From: Haematobia irritans
Taxonomy: Eukaryota > Arthropoda > Insecta > Diptera > Muscidae
Assembly (NCBI RefSeq): GCF_050003625.1
Contig: NC_134398.1
Coordinates: 197,539,700 to 197,603,699, forward strand
DNA: 64,000 nt
Direction of reading: 5' to 3'
In this document: positions 12,373 to 22,279 of the stretch, one piece after another
Layout of the letters: each line of letters starts with the position of its first letter
Numbering within the stretch: position 1 is the first letter of the stretch
Translations under genes and position numbers: made by a program
Notes under the pieces: model-generated
Told to the model about the DNA's origin: nothing
Databases searched by the model: none
The model's input: the letters and a program-made list of their open reading frames with translations, nothing else

Positions 12373-13678
12373 CCCAGCAAACAAAAATTGGAAGTTCTTC
12401 CAAAACCACACCTTTAAAAGCACTTCCAAAAATATCATCCCAAAGATGTTCTTTAGGAGGAAAGAAAGTTCTTTTAATTCAATTTTTATACCCTCCACCA
12501 TAGGATGGGGGGTATATGAACTTTGTCATTCCGTTAGTAACACATCGAACTATTGCTCTAAGACCCCATAAAGTATATATATTCTGGGTCGTGGTGAAAT
12601 TCTGAGTCGATCTAAGCATGTCCGTCCGTCCGTTGAAATCACGCTAACTTCCGAATGAAACAAGCTATCGACTTGAAACTTGGCACAAGTAGTTGTTATT
12701 GATGTAGGGTATTCAGATTTGGCTTGCGGAGCCTCTAACAGAAGCCTATTTAATCCGATCCGGCTGAAATTTAGTACATGGTGTTGGTATATAGTCTCTG
12801 GCTTGCGGAGCCTCAAAGAGAAGCAAATTTCACCCGATCCGGCTGAAATATGGTACATGGTGTTGGTATATGGTCTCTAACAATCGTGCAAAAATTGGTT
12901 CACATCGGTTCATAATTGCATATAGCCCCCATATAAACCGATCCCCAGATTTGGCTTGCGGAGCCTCTGAGAGAAGCAAAATTCATCCGATCCGGTTGAA
13001 ATTTGGAACATGGTGTTAGTATATGATCTCTAACAATCGTTCCAGAATTGGTCCATATCGGTATATATATAGCCCCCATATAAACCGTTCTCCAGATTTG
13101 ACCTCCGGAGCCTCTTGGATGAGCAAAATTCATCCGATCCGGTTCAAATTTGGAACGTGGTGTTAGTATATGGCCGCTAATAACCATACCAAAATTGGTC
13201 CATATAGTTATATATAGTCGATCTCCCATCACACAAAAATTGGTCCATATCGGTTCATAATCATGGTTGCCACTCGAGCCAAAAATAGTCTACCAAAATT
13301 TTATTTCTATAGAAAATTTTGTCAAAATTTTATTTCTATAGAAAATTTTGTCAAATTGAATTATGTACGTATTTAATCGATAATCTTTGATTTAATATAT
13401 ACCACTTATGAACTTACATACAAATTCGAAGACGGTGTTAGGAGGTTTTAAGATACCTTGCCATCGGCAAGTGTTACCGCAACTTAGGTAATTCTATTGT
13501 GGATGGCAGTCATTAGCGTAGCTAGACAATTTTCCTAGGGGGGGCTATAGCTACCCTAGCTAAAAATTTATAGACTGAACTTATAGGTTCAATTATTGTT
13601 TTATTTCATTAAAAAAAATACAAAAATAGACATCAAAATAATATATAATAAAGCAACTAAAAGTAGTTCCACACTTTT

Positions 13679-14311
13679 CCCAGCAAAAAATTGGGATTTG
13701 TTTTAAAGGCACAACTTTAAAAGCACTTCCAAAATTGTCCTCACAAAGAAGTTAATTATACTAACTACACAGGAAGTTTTTTAATTCAGTTTTTTTTTTT
13801 TCATATTTTAATGCGTAATTTTTGTTTTCTTTTTGCAAATACTTTAAAAAAAGAGTAAGAATAAATAAAATGGTAAAAAATATTCAAATTTTGCATTAAA
13901 AATGCTAAATCCATTATAGCAAAATCGATAATTTTTGAAAATATTCAAACAAGCGTTAGAATGCATTAAAAATCATAAAAAAATATAAAAATTATTATAA
14001 ATTAATGTTTCTTTAAGCTCGAGGTCTTTATAAATATTTATATAATTCTAACAAAAGGTCGACCAAAAATCAAATAAAAAACGAATAAATAAAAATTATT
14101 TATTTGGGAAAATATCACACAATTTTTTAATTCACATTCAAAACTCTGAATTCGGACCACACCGTAAGAAGTGATGCAAATTTATTGCAACGGCTGTTGA
14201 ATTCGTTCTATGACGAGTTCCTATTACATTCATCGTTTCTCCACCAATTTTGCACCACTTCCGGACCCAAAAAGAACATTTTCACTTCTTTTTTGGCGAC
14301 GCTTTTTTGCA
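13679..14311 (+). mobile_element. element X, second copy (nested)
   Basis: Starts CCCAGCAAAAAATTGGG and ends ACTTCTTTTTTGGCGACG followed by CTTTTTTGC; the terminal TGGG is replaced. Internal blocks AAAGCACTTCCAAAATTGTC and GAAGTGATGCAAATT match the other X copies. About 630 bp, non-coding, inside the hAT-type MITE. Confidence 0.75.
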
Positions 14312-14415
14312 GCATTATTAAGATATTAATTTATGAAAGAATAGTTTTAATACCAATTACTATTTTTTAATTAAGATGACTATACCAGACTAAACAATAC
14401 AATAAATGAGCTTTA

Positions 14416-14554
14416 CAGCCTGTTTCAGTATGTCGAATGAGCTCTGTCGATCGACTAAAATGGAAACAAACAGCTGAATTTATAACCAAAAAACAGCTGT
14501 TTCTATGCATTTCAGTCGATGGGTTGAACTCGTTCGACATACACAAACAGGCTG
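14416..14554. mobile_element. 139-bp palindromic MITE, PIF/Harbinger-like
   Basis: The termini are CAGCCTGTTTCAGTATGTCG and its near-perfect inverse on the right, CAGCCTGTTTGTGTATGTCG read on the minus strand. The inverted similarity runs through most of the element, with AAACAGCTG near the centre. The 3-bp direct repeat TTA flanks it at 14413-14415 and 14555-14557. A TTA/TWA duplication is the known PIF/Harbinger target preference. No coding capacity. Confidence 0.75.
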
Positions 14555-15354
14555 TTAGTTATTCAACTAAACCATAAGTTCAATCACAGCTCTATTTCAT
14601 AAATATCAGACTTCAAACATTGCCATCGGCAACTGCTACCACAACCCAAGTAATTCGATTGTGCATGAAAGTCTTTAGCGGAACTTTGTGCGGTTGAATA
14701 CACTTGTTTAATTTTTATAAAAATGTAAAATCGTAAATAGCTTTTAAAATTCTGGGGGGGCTAAATTTTTTCTGGGGGGGTCTAAGCCCCCTGCCCAGAG
14801 GCCTTCCTACGTTTATGATGGCAGTGTTTAGAAGAAGAAGTTTCTACGCAATCCATGGTGAAGGGTACATAAGCTTCGACCTGGCCGAACTTATGGCCGT
14901 ATATACTTGTTTATAACTCGCTTTTTCATATTTTTAATGGATAATTTTAACTTTTTTTTGTTTCAAATGAATTAAAAACAGAGTAAGAATTAATAAAATG
15001 GTACAAATTATTAAAATTTTGTCGAAAAAAATCTGGAAAAATTTCGAATTTTTGAAAATATATGAGGTCTCATGTTTCAGACAAGTATTAAAAAGCATCC
15101 AAAATCATAAAAAATTATAAAATTTAATTATTTGGCAAAACATCATAAAATTTTCCAATATACATCCAAAGCACTGATTTCGGATCACACCTTAAGAAGT
15201 GATGCAAATTCAGTGTAACGGCTTTGAAAATGGTGGACATCAGTCCTATGACAAGCGCATGTTAAATTCATCGCTTCTGCGTCAATTTTGCACCACTTCC
15301 GGATCCTAAAAAGAACATTTTCATTACTCTTTTGGCGACGCTTTTTTTGCTGGG

Positions 15355-15693
15355 ATCTAAATCTGAATCGATTTGGCTGATATTCTGCAAGTTGTTCGAG
15401 ACTCTCAAAATATTCGGATGTATGGAATTTGAAGAAGATCGGTTGATAAACACGCCAATTTTGATCAGATCGGCGTTAACTATATATATGTCAGCTATAT
15501 CTAAATTTTAAGCAATTTTTTCCAAAACCAAAAGCGATTGTCTTTGACCCGAAAAAAGAGCCTATGCCAAATTTGAGGACGGACATATCTGAATAGATTC
15601 TGAATCGTTTTACACAATTCAATTCTGAGATGATCGGTATACTAAACGATGGGTCTCAGACTTTTCCATCTTGGTGTTACATAAAAGATCCAC
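15355..15693 (+). mobile_element. mini-me element, right portion
   Basis: Continuation of the mini-me element interrupted by X. It carries a GGCTGATATTCTGCAAG monomer, AGCTATATCTAAATT, and near the right TACTAAACGATGGGTCTCAG, the inverse of the terminal block seen at 5100 and 52650. The extreme right end is lost next to the mariner relic. Confidence 0.6.
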
Positions 15694-16247
15694 CACTATA
15701 CTCCAGAGACAAAAGAACAATCCAACAATGGACTGAAGCTGCAGTGCCCCAAAGAAGGCAAAAACAATTCAATCGGCTGGTAAGGTTATGGCAACGGTTT
15801 TTTGGTACTTCAAAGGTATTTTATTGATTGACTATCTGCAAAAGTGTAAAACAATAAATTCAGAGTACTATTGCAACTTTTTAGATCAATAAAATTGTCA
15901 AATCCGAGAAAAACGTCCTGGCTTACAACACCAAAAAAATAATTTTTCATCAAGACAACGCACCAGCGCACAAGAGTGTTTTAGCAATGTCTAAAATCAA
16001 TGAATTAAAGTACGAGTTGCTTGACCATCCACCTTATTCTCCTTATTTAGCTCCCAGTGACTTTTACTTGTTCCTAAATCTAAAAAAAACCTTGCTGGCA
16101 AGCGTTTTACCTCAAATTAAGATGCAATTTTAGTTGTACCCCTATTTTGAGGACCATGAGGAAAACTATTTTAATCAAGGGATAGAATTGCTAGAAAAGC
16201 GTTGGACTAATTGTATTGAAGTTTCAGGAGATTATATTAAAAAATAA
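15694..16247 (+). pseudogene. mariner (DD34D) transposase C-terminal pseudogene
   Basis: Frame-shifted translation gives an HYTPETKEQ-like start, KGILLIDYLQ, then HQDNAPAHKSVLAM with the second catalytic Asp, and HPPYSPYLAPSDFYLFLNLKK with the third. Exactly 34 residues separate those two Asp residues, the DD34D signature of true mariner elements. It ends ELLEKRWTNCIEVSGDYIKK-stop. In-frame stops (for example after KMQF) and frame shifts disable it; the DNA-binding half is absent. A GAAGTTTCCGAACCGCC terminus-like motif lies at about 16288-16305. Confidence 0.85.
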
Positions 16248-16684
16248 AAATATTTTTGAAAAACTAACTATTCTCTTTCATTGATAGGCTAAGAAGTTTC
16301 CGAACCGCCAACTATCACTTTGCATTAAAACAATTAATTGCCTTGCGATAGTCTTTGATTACAAATTTTGATGCTATTAATATGTTCATCAAAGAACATT
16401 GACACATGACATTCCATAACGCCCACCAATAAATGGTGACTTTCAATAAATGCCTGTACAATGATTAGGCGATAGAAGGACATCATAGTGTGGCAACAAT
16501 TTACTCGATAGGCATTCATTATGCTAAAGATCTCAAATTCAGCATATATTATTGTCGTCCCATTATCACCAATTACAATAAAAACGATAAAAGTTTAACT
16601 CATATTTAGATCATTTAACAATGTAGCACAGCAACATTAGGGTGGGTCACTCAAATTATATACAATACACTCATAAAACAAATA
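16248..16684. other. mariner 3' end then unrecognised DNA
   Basis: The first ~60 bases are probably the 3' untranslated and terminal region of the mariner relic. The remainder is low-repeat AT-rich sequence without convincing coding frames. Confidence 0.45.
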
Positions 16685-17840
16685 AGAATAAGTATATACG
16701 ACCGCAAGTTCGGCCAGGCCGAATCTTATGTACCCTCCACCATGGATTTCGTAGAAACTTTTTCTAAAGACGGTCATTCACAATTAAATTACTGGGGTTG
16801 CGGTCGATGTCAAGGCACCTTAAAACTTCTTAACATCATCTTCTAAATTATAAGTTAGCCCGGGATATATAGCAGACAAAAGAAAGGTCGATTAAATGCG
16901 TATATATTCAACTCTTGACCGGTATATATAGGGAAGAAATAATTACGAACCAATATGAACTTTTGTGCGGTAATTATAGAGCCGGAATTGAAATATCGGG
17001 GTCGCTTTATATGGGGGCTATATACAATTATAAACTCGAGTCTACCAAAAATGGCAGATTTTTTACTGTTTGGTAGATTGGTAGAATTCTTGATGTTTTG
17101 GAAGATTTGGCAAATTTGTCCCCTCCAACTATGAAATGCTTCATAAATTTTCTATAGAAATAACATTTTGACAACATTTTCTACAGAAATAAAATTCTGA
17201 CAAAATATTCTATAGAAATAAAATTTTGACAAAATTTTCTATAGAAATAAATTTTTGACAAAATTTTCTATAGAAATAAATTTTTGACAAAATTTTATAT
17301 AGAAATTATATTTTGACAAAATTTCCTATAGAAATAAAATGTTGACACAATTTTCTATAAAAATAAAATTTTGACAAAATTTCTATAGAAATAGAATTTT
17401 GACAAAATTTTCTATAGAAATATAAAATTTTGACAACATTTTCTACGGCAATAAAATGTTGGTAGATTATTTTTGGCCCGAGTGGCAATCGTGATTTTTC
17501 TGTGGTTGGGGATCAATTTATTTGGGGGCTATATACATATATAATATAGATCGATACGGGCCAAATTTGGCATGGTTGTTATCGGCCATGCACTAGCGAA
17601 ATTTTCCAGAAGTCAAATATGGGGATGGGTTTATATGAGGGCTATATATAATTATAAACCGATATGGACCAATTTTTGCATGGTTGTTAGAGACCATATA
17701 CTAACACCACCTACTAAGTTTCAACCGGATCGGAGGAATTTTGCTCCTCCAAGAGACGCCAGAGGTCAAATATGGGGATCGATTTATAAAGGGTGGTTGA
17801 ATTGTAAGGGCCGATGTTGAATGTGAAGCACACCTAAACG
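16685..17840 (+). mobile_element. mini-me element, subfamily A, left portion
   Basis: The left end AAGTATATACGACCGCAAG, the TTCGGCC-A-GGCCGAA stem and GTACCCTCCACCATGG are intact. It carries a 29-bp array element (about 17030-17490) and monomers ending near 17820. The element is interrupted by a DD41D transposase relic and an hAT MITE and resumes at about 19060. Confidence 0.75.
17146..17460. repeat. 29-bp array with both element boundaries
   Basis: About eleven monomers. Upstream are TCTACCAAAAATGGCAG and TTGGTAGAATTCTTG (about 17040-17092); downstream is GGTAGATTATTTTTGGCCCG followed by AGTGGCAATCGTG. These are the two boundary types of the array-bearing element, making this one of the more complete examples. 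Confidence 0.85.
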
Positions 17841-17902
17841 CCATGTTTTTTTTCCGAATTTTATTTGACATTTCTCTATTTCAGACTTACTCAATTTTAA
17901 CC

Positions 17903-18546
17903 ATGGAGAGATACACAATCCAACAACGTGTTAAATGGTTCCAAGAAATGTCAACAATGGATGATCAATTTTCGAAGAAAATCATCTTCAGTGATGAGGC
18001 ACATTTTCACCTCAGTGGATTCGTCAATAAACAGAATTGCCGCATTTGGGCGAATGAGAATCCAAGAGTGATTGTCGAAAAACCAATGCACCCACAAAAA
18101 GTGACTGTTTGGTGCGGTTTATGGGCTGGCGGCATCATCGGGCCGTATTTTTTCCAAAATGAGGCCGGTCAGGCAGTTACTGTGAATGGTGTTCGCTATC
18201 GTAAGATGATAACGAACTTTTTATGGCCCGAATTGGAAGATATGGATGTGGACGATATATGGTTTCAGCAGGACGGTACCACATGCCACACAGCAAACGA
18301 AACAAGGGCTCTTTTGCGCAACAAATTCAATGGCCGTGTTATCTCACGTAATAGCGATGTAAATTGGCCGCCAAGATCATGTGATTTGCACCGTTGGACT
18401 TTTTTCTTTAGGATTATTTGACAGAAAAGGTGTACGTCGATAAGCCAGCAACAATTCAAGAGCTAAAAGATGAGATAATTCGGCACATTAACGGCATAGA
18501 ACCTCCATTATGCCTCAGCGTCATCGAAAATTTGGACCATTATTAG
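17903..18546 (+). pseudogene. DD41D Tc1/mariner transposase relic lacking its DNA-binding domain
   Basis: Starts MERYTIQQRVK, then passes directly to WFQEMSTMDDQFSKK and the catalytic core: FSDEAHF (first Asp, residue 31), FVNKQNCRIW, VTVWCGLWAGGIIGPYFF, FQQDGTTCHTA (second Asp) and NWPPRSCDL. A one-base loss after CDL shifts the frame, and TGG has become TAG shortly after, so the third Asp region (PLDFFL) is out of frame. The helix-turn-helix region expected between residues ~11 and the core is absent, pointing to an internal deletion. It is related to, but clearly diverged from, the three copies at 30, 35 and 61 kb. It lies within a mini-me element. Confidence 0.88.
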
Positions 18547-19058
18547 AGGTGTGTACGTGACACGAAATTGTCGTGACTCACAAACATTTTCGTGATTCGT
18601 GCGTGAGTCACGCTCATGGCAACAGCGTGAGCGTGATTAACAAACCAAAATGTCGTGCGTGAGCGTGAGTCACGAAAATAATATCTTCGTGAGTGTACGT
18701 GAGTAACGAATTACACTCACGAAAATATTCCTGCTCACCAACATAAAAAGCTTAAGAGTTAAATTCAATTAAAATTTTAGTGACACCTGGGATGTTAAGA
18801 GTTTAATAACACTCTCGATTTTAATAATGCTCATGTTTTCAGATACTTCGGTAAGGTAAATTAATCATCAAATTATTCGTGAGTCACTGTTTTTCGTGAG
18901 TCACGACGTTTTCGTGTATGAGTGTGCGTGAGTACAAATTTTCTTTTAGTGAGTGAGCTTGAGTCTTACCAAAAAATATCGTGCGCGAGTGTGTGTGAGT
19001 ATGATTTTTCAGTCTTGAGTGTGCGTGAGCGTGAGTACACTATTAATCACGTGCACAC
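18544..19058 (-). mobile_element. hAT MITE rich in GTGAGTCACG motifs, copy 1
   Basis: Begins TAGAGGTGTGTACGTGACAC and ends TAATCACGTGCACAC. It is the inverse of the copy at 42.76-44.0 kb, including TTAAGAGTTAAATTC and CTGGGATGTTAAGAG. Both subterminal regions are packed with CGTGAG/CTCACG words, among them at least five TGASTCA heptamers. The last bases of the right inverted repeat (CTCTA) are lost, so no target duplication can be shown. It supplies the empty site for the 662-bp insertion in the other copy. Confidence 0.8.
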
Positions 19059-19345
19059 ATATGGTTTATATAAGGGCTATATATATATAATTATGGACCG
19101 ATATGGAACAATTTTTGCGTGGTTGTTAGAGACCATATGCCAACACCACGTATCAAATTTCAACCGAATCGGATGAAATTTGGTTCCCTTAGAGGCTCCG
19201 CAAGCCAAATCTTGGGATTGGTTTATATGGGGGCTATATAGAATTATGAACCGATGTGGACCAATTTTTGCATGGTTGTTAGAGACCATATAACAAATTC
19301 AGCCGGATCGGATTCGATGTGTTACAAATGGTGGAGGGTATAAAA
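19059..19345 (+). mobile_element. mini-me element, subfamily A, right portion
   Basis: Resumes monomer sequence (GGGCTATATATATATAATTATGGACCG and following) and ends TTCGATGTGTTACAAATG, GTGGAGGGTATAAAAA. It completes the element that began at 16.69 kb. Confidence 0.7.
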
Positions 19346-19389
19346 AGCGAAAGTCGGGCGATGCCTAGTATTCTCTGCACCACTCTGTA

Positions 19390-19577
19390 CACAAATAGAA
19401 AAAATTTCGTTATATTAACGATATGTTTCGTTTAAAGTCAGCCAATGAAACAAATTTGTTAATACAACCAATTTTTTCGTTAATATAACGAATATTTTCA
19501 TTGTATTAATGAAAACGATTCGTTATATCAATGAAAACTTTTCATTGGCTAACTTTTAATGAAATTTTCTTTGTGTG
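19390..19577. mobile_element. 188-bp TA-flanked foldback MITE
   Basis: The ends are CACAAATAGAAAAAATTTCG and, on the other strand, CACACAAAGAAAATTTCATT. TA is present on both sides (19388-19389 and 19578-19579). Internal inverted words such as AGCCAATGAAA / TTTCATTGGCT let much of it fold. No coding capacity. Confidence 0.65.
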
Positions 19578-19831
19578 TAGACCAAAATTTTTCATTGCAG
19601 TCGAATGTCGTTCAAATTTTTTATGGAATCAGTGTTATATATTCTCATACATACACAAGGTGAGAGATTGCAACTAACTTTATGTTGCTACCATTTCTTA
19701 ACCACTCGTCTGACCAATTTATTCAACTGACAGTTAATTTAAATGTTTACAAGCTTGGAACAGCTTTTTGATCTATTGCATTAAGAAAAAGTTATTTTGA
19801 TTTCAATGGACGGACAGACACACACAGTTAG

Positions 19832-20187
19832 GTTAGGTTAGGTTAGGTTAGGTTTTGTGGCAGCCCGATGTATCAGGCTCACTTAGACAATTCAGTCCAT
19901 TGTGATACCACAGTGGTGAACTTCTCTCTTATCACTGAGTGCTGCCCGATTTCATGTTAAGCTCAATGACAAGGGACCTCCTTTTTATAGCCGAGTCCGA
20001 ACGGCGTTCCACATTCCAGTGAAATCACTTAGAGAAGCTTTGAAACCCTCAGAAATGTCACCAGCTTTACTGAGGTGGGATAGTCCACCGCTGAAAAACT
20101 TTTTGGTGTTCGGTCGTAGCAGGAATCGAACCCACGACCTTGTGTATGCAAGGCGGGCATGCTAACCATTGCACCACAGTGGCATCC
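19832..20187 (-). mobile_element. tRNA-derived SINE, copy 2, with (TTAGG)n-type tail
   Basis: A minus-strand SINE. Its tail at 19830-19855 reads (GGTTA)n on the plus strand, i.e. CCTAA repeats at the 3' end. The body is followed by the head GGTTCGATTCC (B box) and TGGTTAGCATG. A 14-bp direct repeat ACACACACAGTTAG flanks it at 19818-19831 and 20188-20201. The target lies next to a GGACGGACAGACA tract, probably a mini-me relic. Confidence 0.9.
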
Positions 20188-20254
20188 ACACACACAGTTA
20201 GATCGACGGAGAATTTCAGCATGGCAAAGCAGCATATCTTATTGAATAAAACCC

Positions 20255-20701
20255 ACACTAAAAAAAAGCGAACCCCTATTTCACTAAAACCAATGTAGCA
20301 TTATTTTAGTTAATGAAATTATTTCGTTTGGAGAAAATTTCCTTTGCTCTAATAATTTTTTGCGTACTTTGGTTAAATGAACTAGGAAAAAGGAAAAAGT
20401 TATACACATATGAAGCATTCATTTTTCTTTGAATCTGTAAAGTTTACTACAAATATGCCAACCTTGAATTTCATATGGCACTAAAGATATTCTTACAATT
20501 GTGAACTCCAATTTGTTCCTTCAAACTACAAAATTTCCTTCAACAAGTGAAAAAAAAAAATAATTATGTCTAATAAATTTTATTGAATTTGTTGAAAAAC
20601 ATTTGCTTATTTTTGTGATATCGGTGCGATGTCGGCGTTTCTAAAATTAACCAAAATTTTTCTTCCATGTGGGTTCACTGTTTTTACAGTGCAAAAGGCC
20701 C
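20255..20701. mobile_element. putative MITE with CACT...GAACCC inverted ends
   Basis: The left end CACTAAAAAAAAGCGAACCC pairs imperfectly with the right end GGGTTCACTGTTTTTACAGT. No target duplication is evident and no protein is encoded. It resembles the ACACTG families only at the termini. Confidence 0.5.
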
Positions 20702-22279
20702 CCATCTGTTAAACGCGAATACGCGTTCTTAGTGTATGTGTGTCTCACTTAATATCAGTTTCCTGTGAAATATATGATTTAGATGCCTCTATCCCTAAAC
20801 ACTCATAATAACTCATTCCAATTTGTGTTCGAAATTTCATCTATGAGCAATAGCGCCTATTACAGTCAATTTTCATCACTACTCGTATGTACTTATACCA
20901 AATCACATACATGTGAAAATATACGTATGTACGCATAGACAGATATACACAAAGAAAATTGTTAAGGCCCATTCAAATCTGGCCTGATAGAAGGCCTTTA
21001 AAATTCTATTTATATATATATATTTTTTTTTTTGGTTTCCAATTAATTGTAGGACCGACAGTTTGAACTGTTTCATCTTCAAAAATTGGAGTTAGTTTTT
21101 GAAAGCAGTTTTGATAGAAGGTTTTCCAGTTTTTTTTATTATTACAACTATGAGAAAGACTTTTACCAAATGTAAATCAGGATCCATTGAAAAACAACTT
21201 CAGAAGTGAGTGAAATTTTGATTACAATGCACTATTCCCAGATCTCATACTAAAGCTTTTTTTCGTATTCCAAACGAAAGCCAATTAAATTTGGAAGTAA
21301 ACCTTAAAATTTTTATATCTTCTCACTTTAATTTATAACGTTACTACTTTTTCTTGGATCCAAAAGGGGAATAAATTCTTGATTGACTTCAGTTTCTCAC
21401 TGGATATATTTTCCCCATATGTATACACATAGGAATACACACTTTTATATTGATGATGATGCTCGTGAATAAATGCCTAACAACGCAAAATATTTGAAAC
21501 CAATTTGTGCACAATACCAAAATGAAATCAGAAACTGAAACAAAGCAACAACAATTTGAATGGCAACACCGTTTCCATTGAAACTCTCTTCTTATACCCT
21601 AAACTGGGGGTAAATGGCCTAGTGAAAACATTGGTGCTCGACGCCACATTATATAAACTGATGAACTCAGAATCAACTTATGGGTCGATATAGTCTAGGT
21701 TATTTGCCCTTCCGTCAGTTCATCAATTTGTGGTATGCAAGACGTATTTATTTTGTCAATAGATGTCGTTGGAGTCGTCCATCTCCAGTGCTACAAATCA
21801 CACTGCATCACACAATAGGGTGTTGAAAAGTTGACATTTTAAGCTCCAGTAATTTAGACGATTCGTAGCAAAAAAAATTAAATATAAAGATAGATAAAGG
21901 ATCGGCAAAAGAGAAATTCCGACTAAGTAGTTTGGCTCCCCAATTTTTTTTCGGCAATCCCCGAAGAGCTAAAATTTAACATTTTAGTTTTATTTTTTTT
22001 TACTATAGATTTTCTATTCTTTCTTAATTATAATTTTAAATTTTAGTTTTAAACGGCCATATAACGTATTTTCTAAGACTGATCCAAATAAACTTCATTC
22101 GAAGTGGAAAAAATTATGCTTTTAGAAAGAAATGCTCGTTGGATAACTTGTATCTATGGATAACTTATATCTTAAAATCGACAACATATGACGCTGCACA
22201 AAAGTGGATCTGCGGGAATTTGGCCCATTCTTCAAAAAGCCCAAAAAAATTTGGTAGATTTTGCAAACTATTCCTCTTC
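20702..22279. other. unrecognised low-repeat DNA
   Basis: AT-rich sequence with a short TA run near 21011 and several T runs. No repeat family, RNA gene or convincing coding exon was recognised. It could be intergenic or intronic host DNA. Confidence 0.5.

Larger units (their letters stand above)
13511..14817. mobile_element. hAT-type MITE with 8-bp target duplication
   Basis: The ends are CATTAGCGTAGCTAGA on the left and the reverse complement of CATAAACGTAGGAAGG on the right (imperfect terminal inverted repeats). A perfect 8-bp duplication ATGGCAGT flanks it at 13503-13510 and 14818-14825. Uninterrupted mini-me copies (for example near 7180 and 59200) show the unsplit target region, ACTGCCA on the opposite orientation. 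Runs of G/C occur near both ends (CCTAGGGGGGGCT; TCTGGGGGGGTCT). Eight-bp duplications are characteristic of hAT. No transposase. It contains a second X copy and a small palindromic MITE. Confidence 0.75.
12487..14910 (-). mobile_element. mini-me/DINE-1-like element, subfamily A, inside X
   Basis: An inverted subfamily-A copy. It begins TATACCCTCCACCATAGG, has (GTCC)n at 12617-12632, about four ~153-bp monomers, a short 29-bp array piece (13265-13360 with GGTTGCCACTCGAGCC), and ends with a GGCCGTATATACTTGTTTA terminus. It lies between a run of T and ATAACTCGC in X, consistent with T|T insertion without duplication, as known for Helentron-like elements. An hAT-type MITE interrupts it at 13511-14817. 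Confidence 0.8.
12373..15354. mobile_element. element X (CCCAGCAA ends), interrupted by nested insertions
   Basis: The left end CCCAGCAAACAAAAATTGG starts at 12373 and the right end GCTTTTTTTGCTGGG finishes at 15354. The flanks are CTATAT and ATCTAAATC; uninterrupted mini-me monomers read CTATATCTAAATC, so the target duplication is at most the dinucleotide AT. X sequence proper is 12373-12486 and 14911-15354; everything between is a later mini-me insertion. Non-coding; superfamily unresolved. Confidence 0.75.

Noticed and set aside
11836..16247. One mariner split by insertions, with N-terminal half at 11.8 kb and C-terminal half at 15.7 kb
   Set aside because: About 70 residues of the middle are missing, the intervening layers account for themselves as mini-me and X sequence, and the two halves look like different mariner lineages. 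They are listed as separate relics.
19828..19856. Telomeric TTAGG tract
   Set aside because: Only about five units, positioned exactly at a SINE 3' end with flanking target duplications; flies lack TTAGG telomeres.
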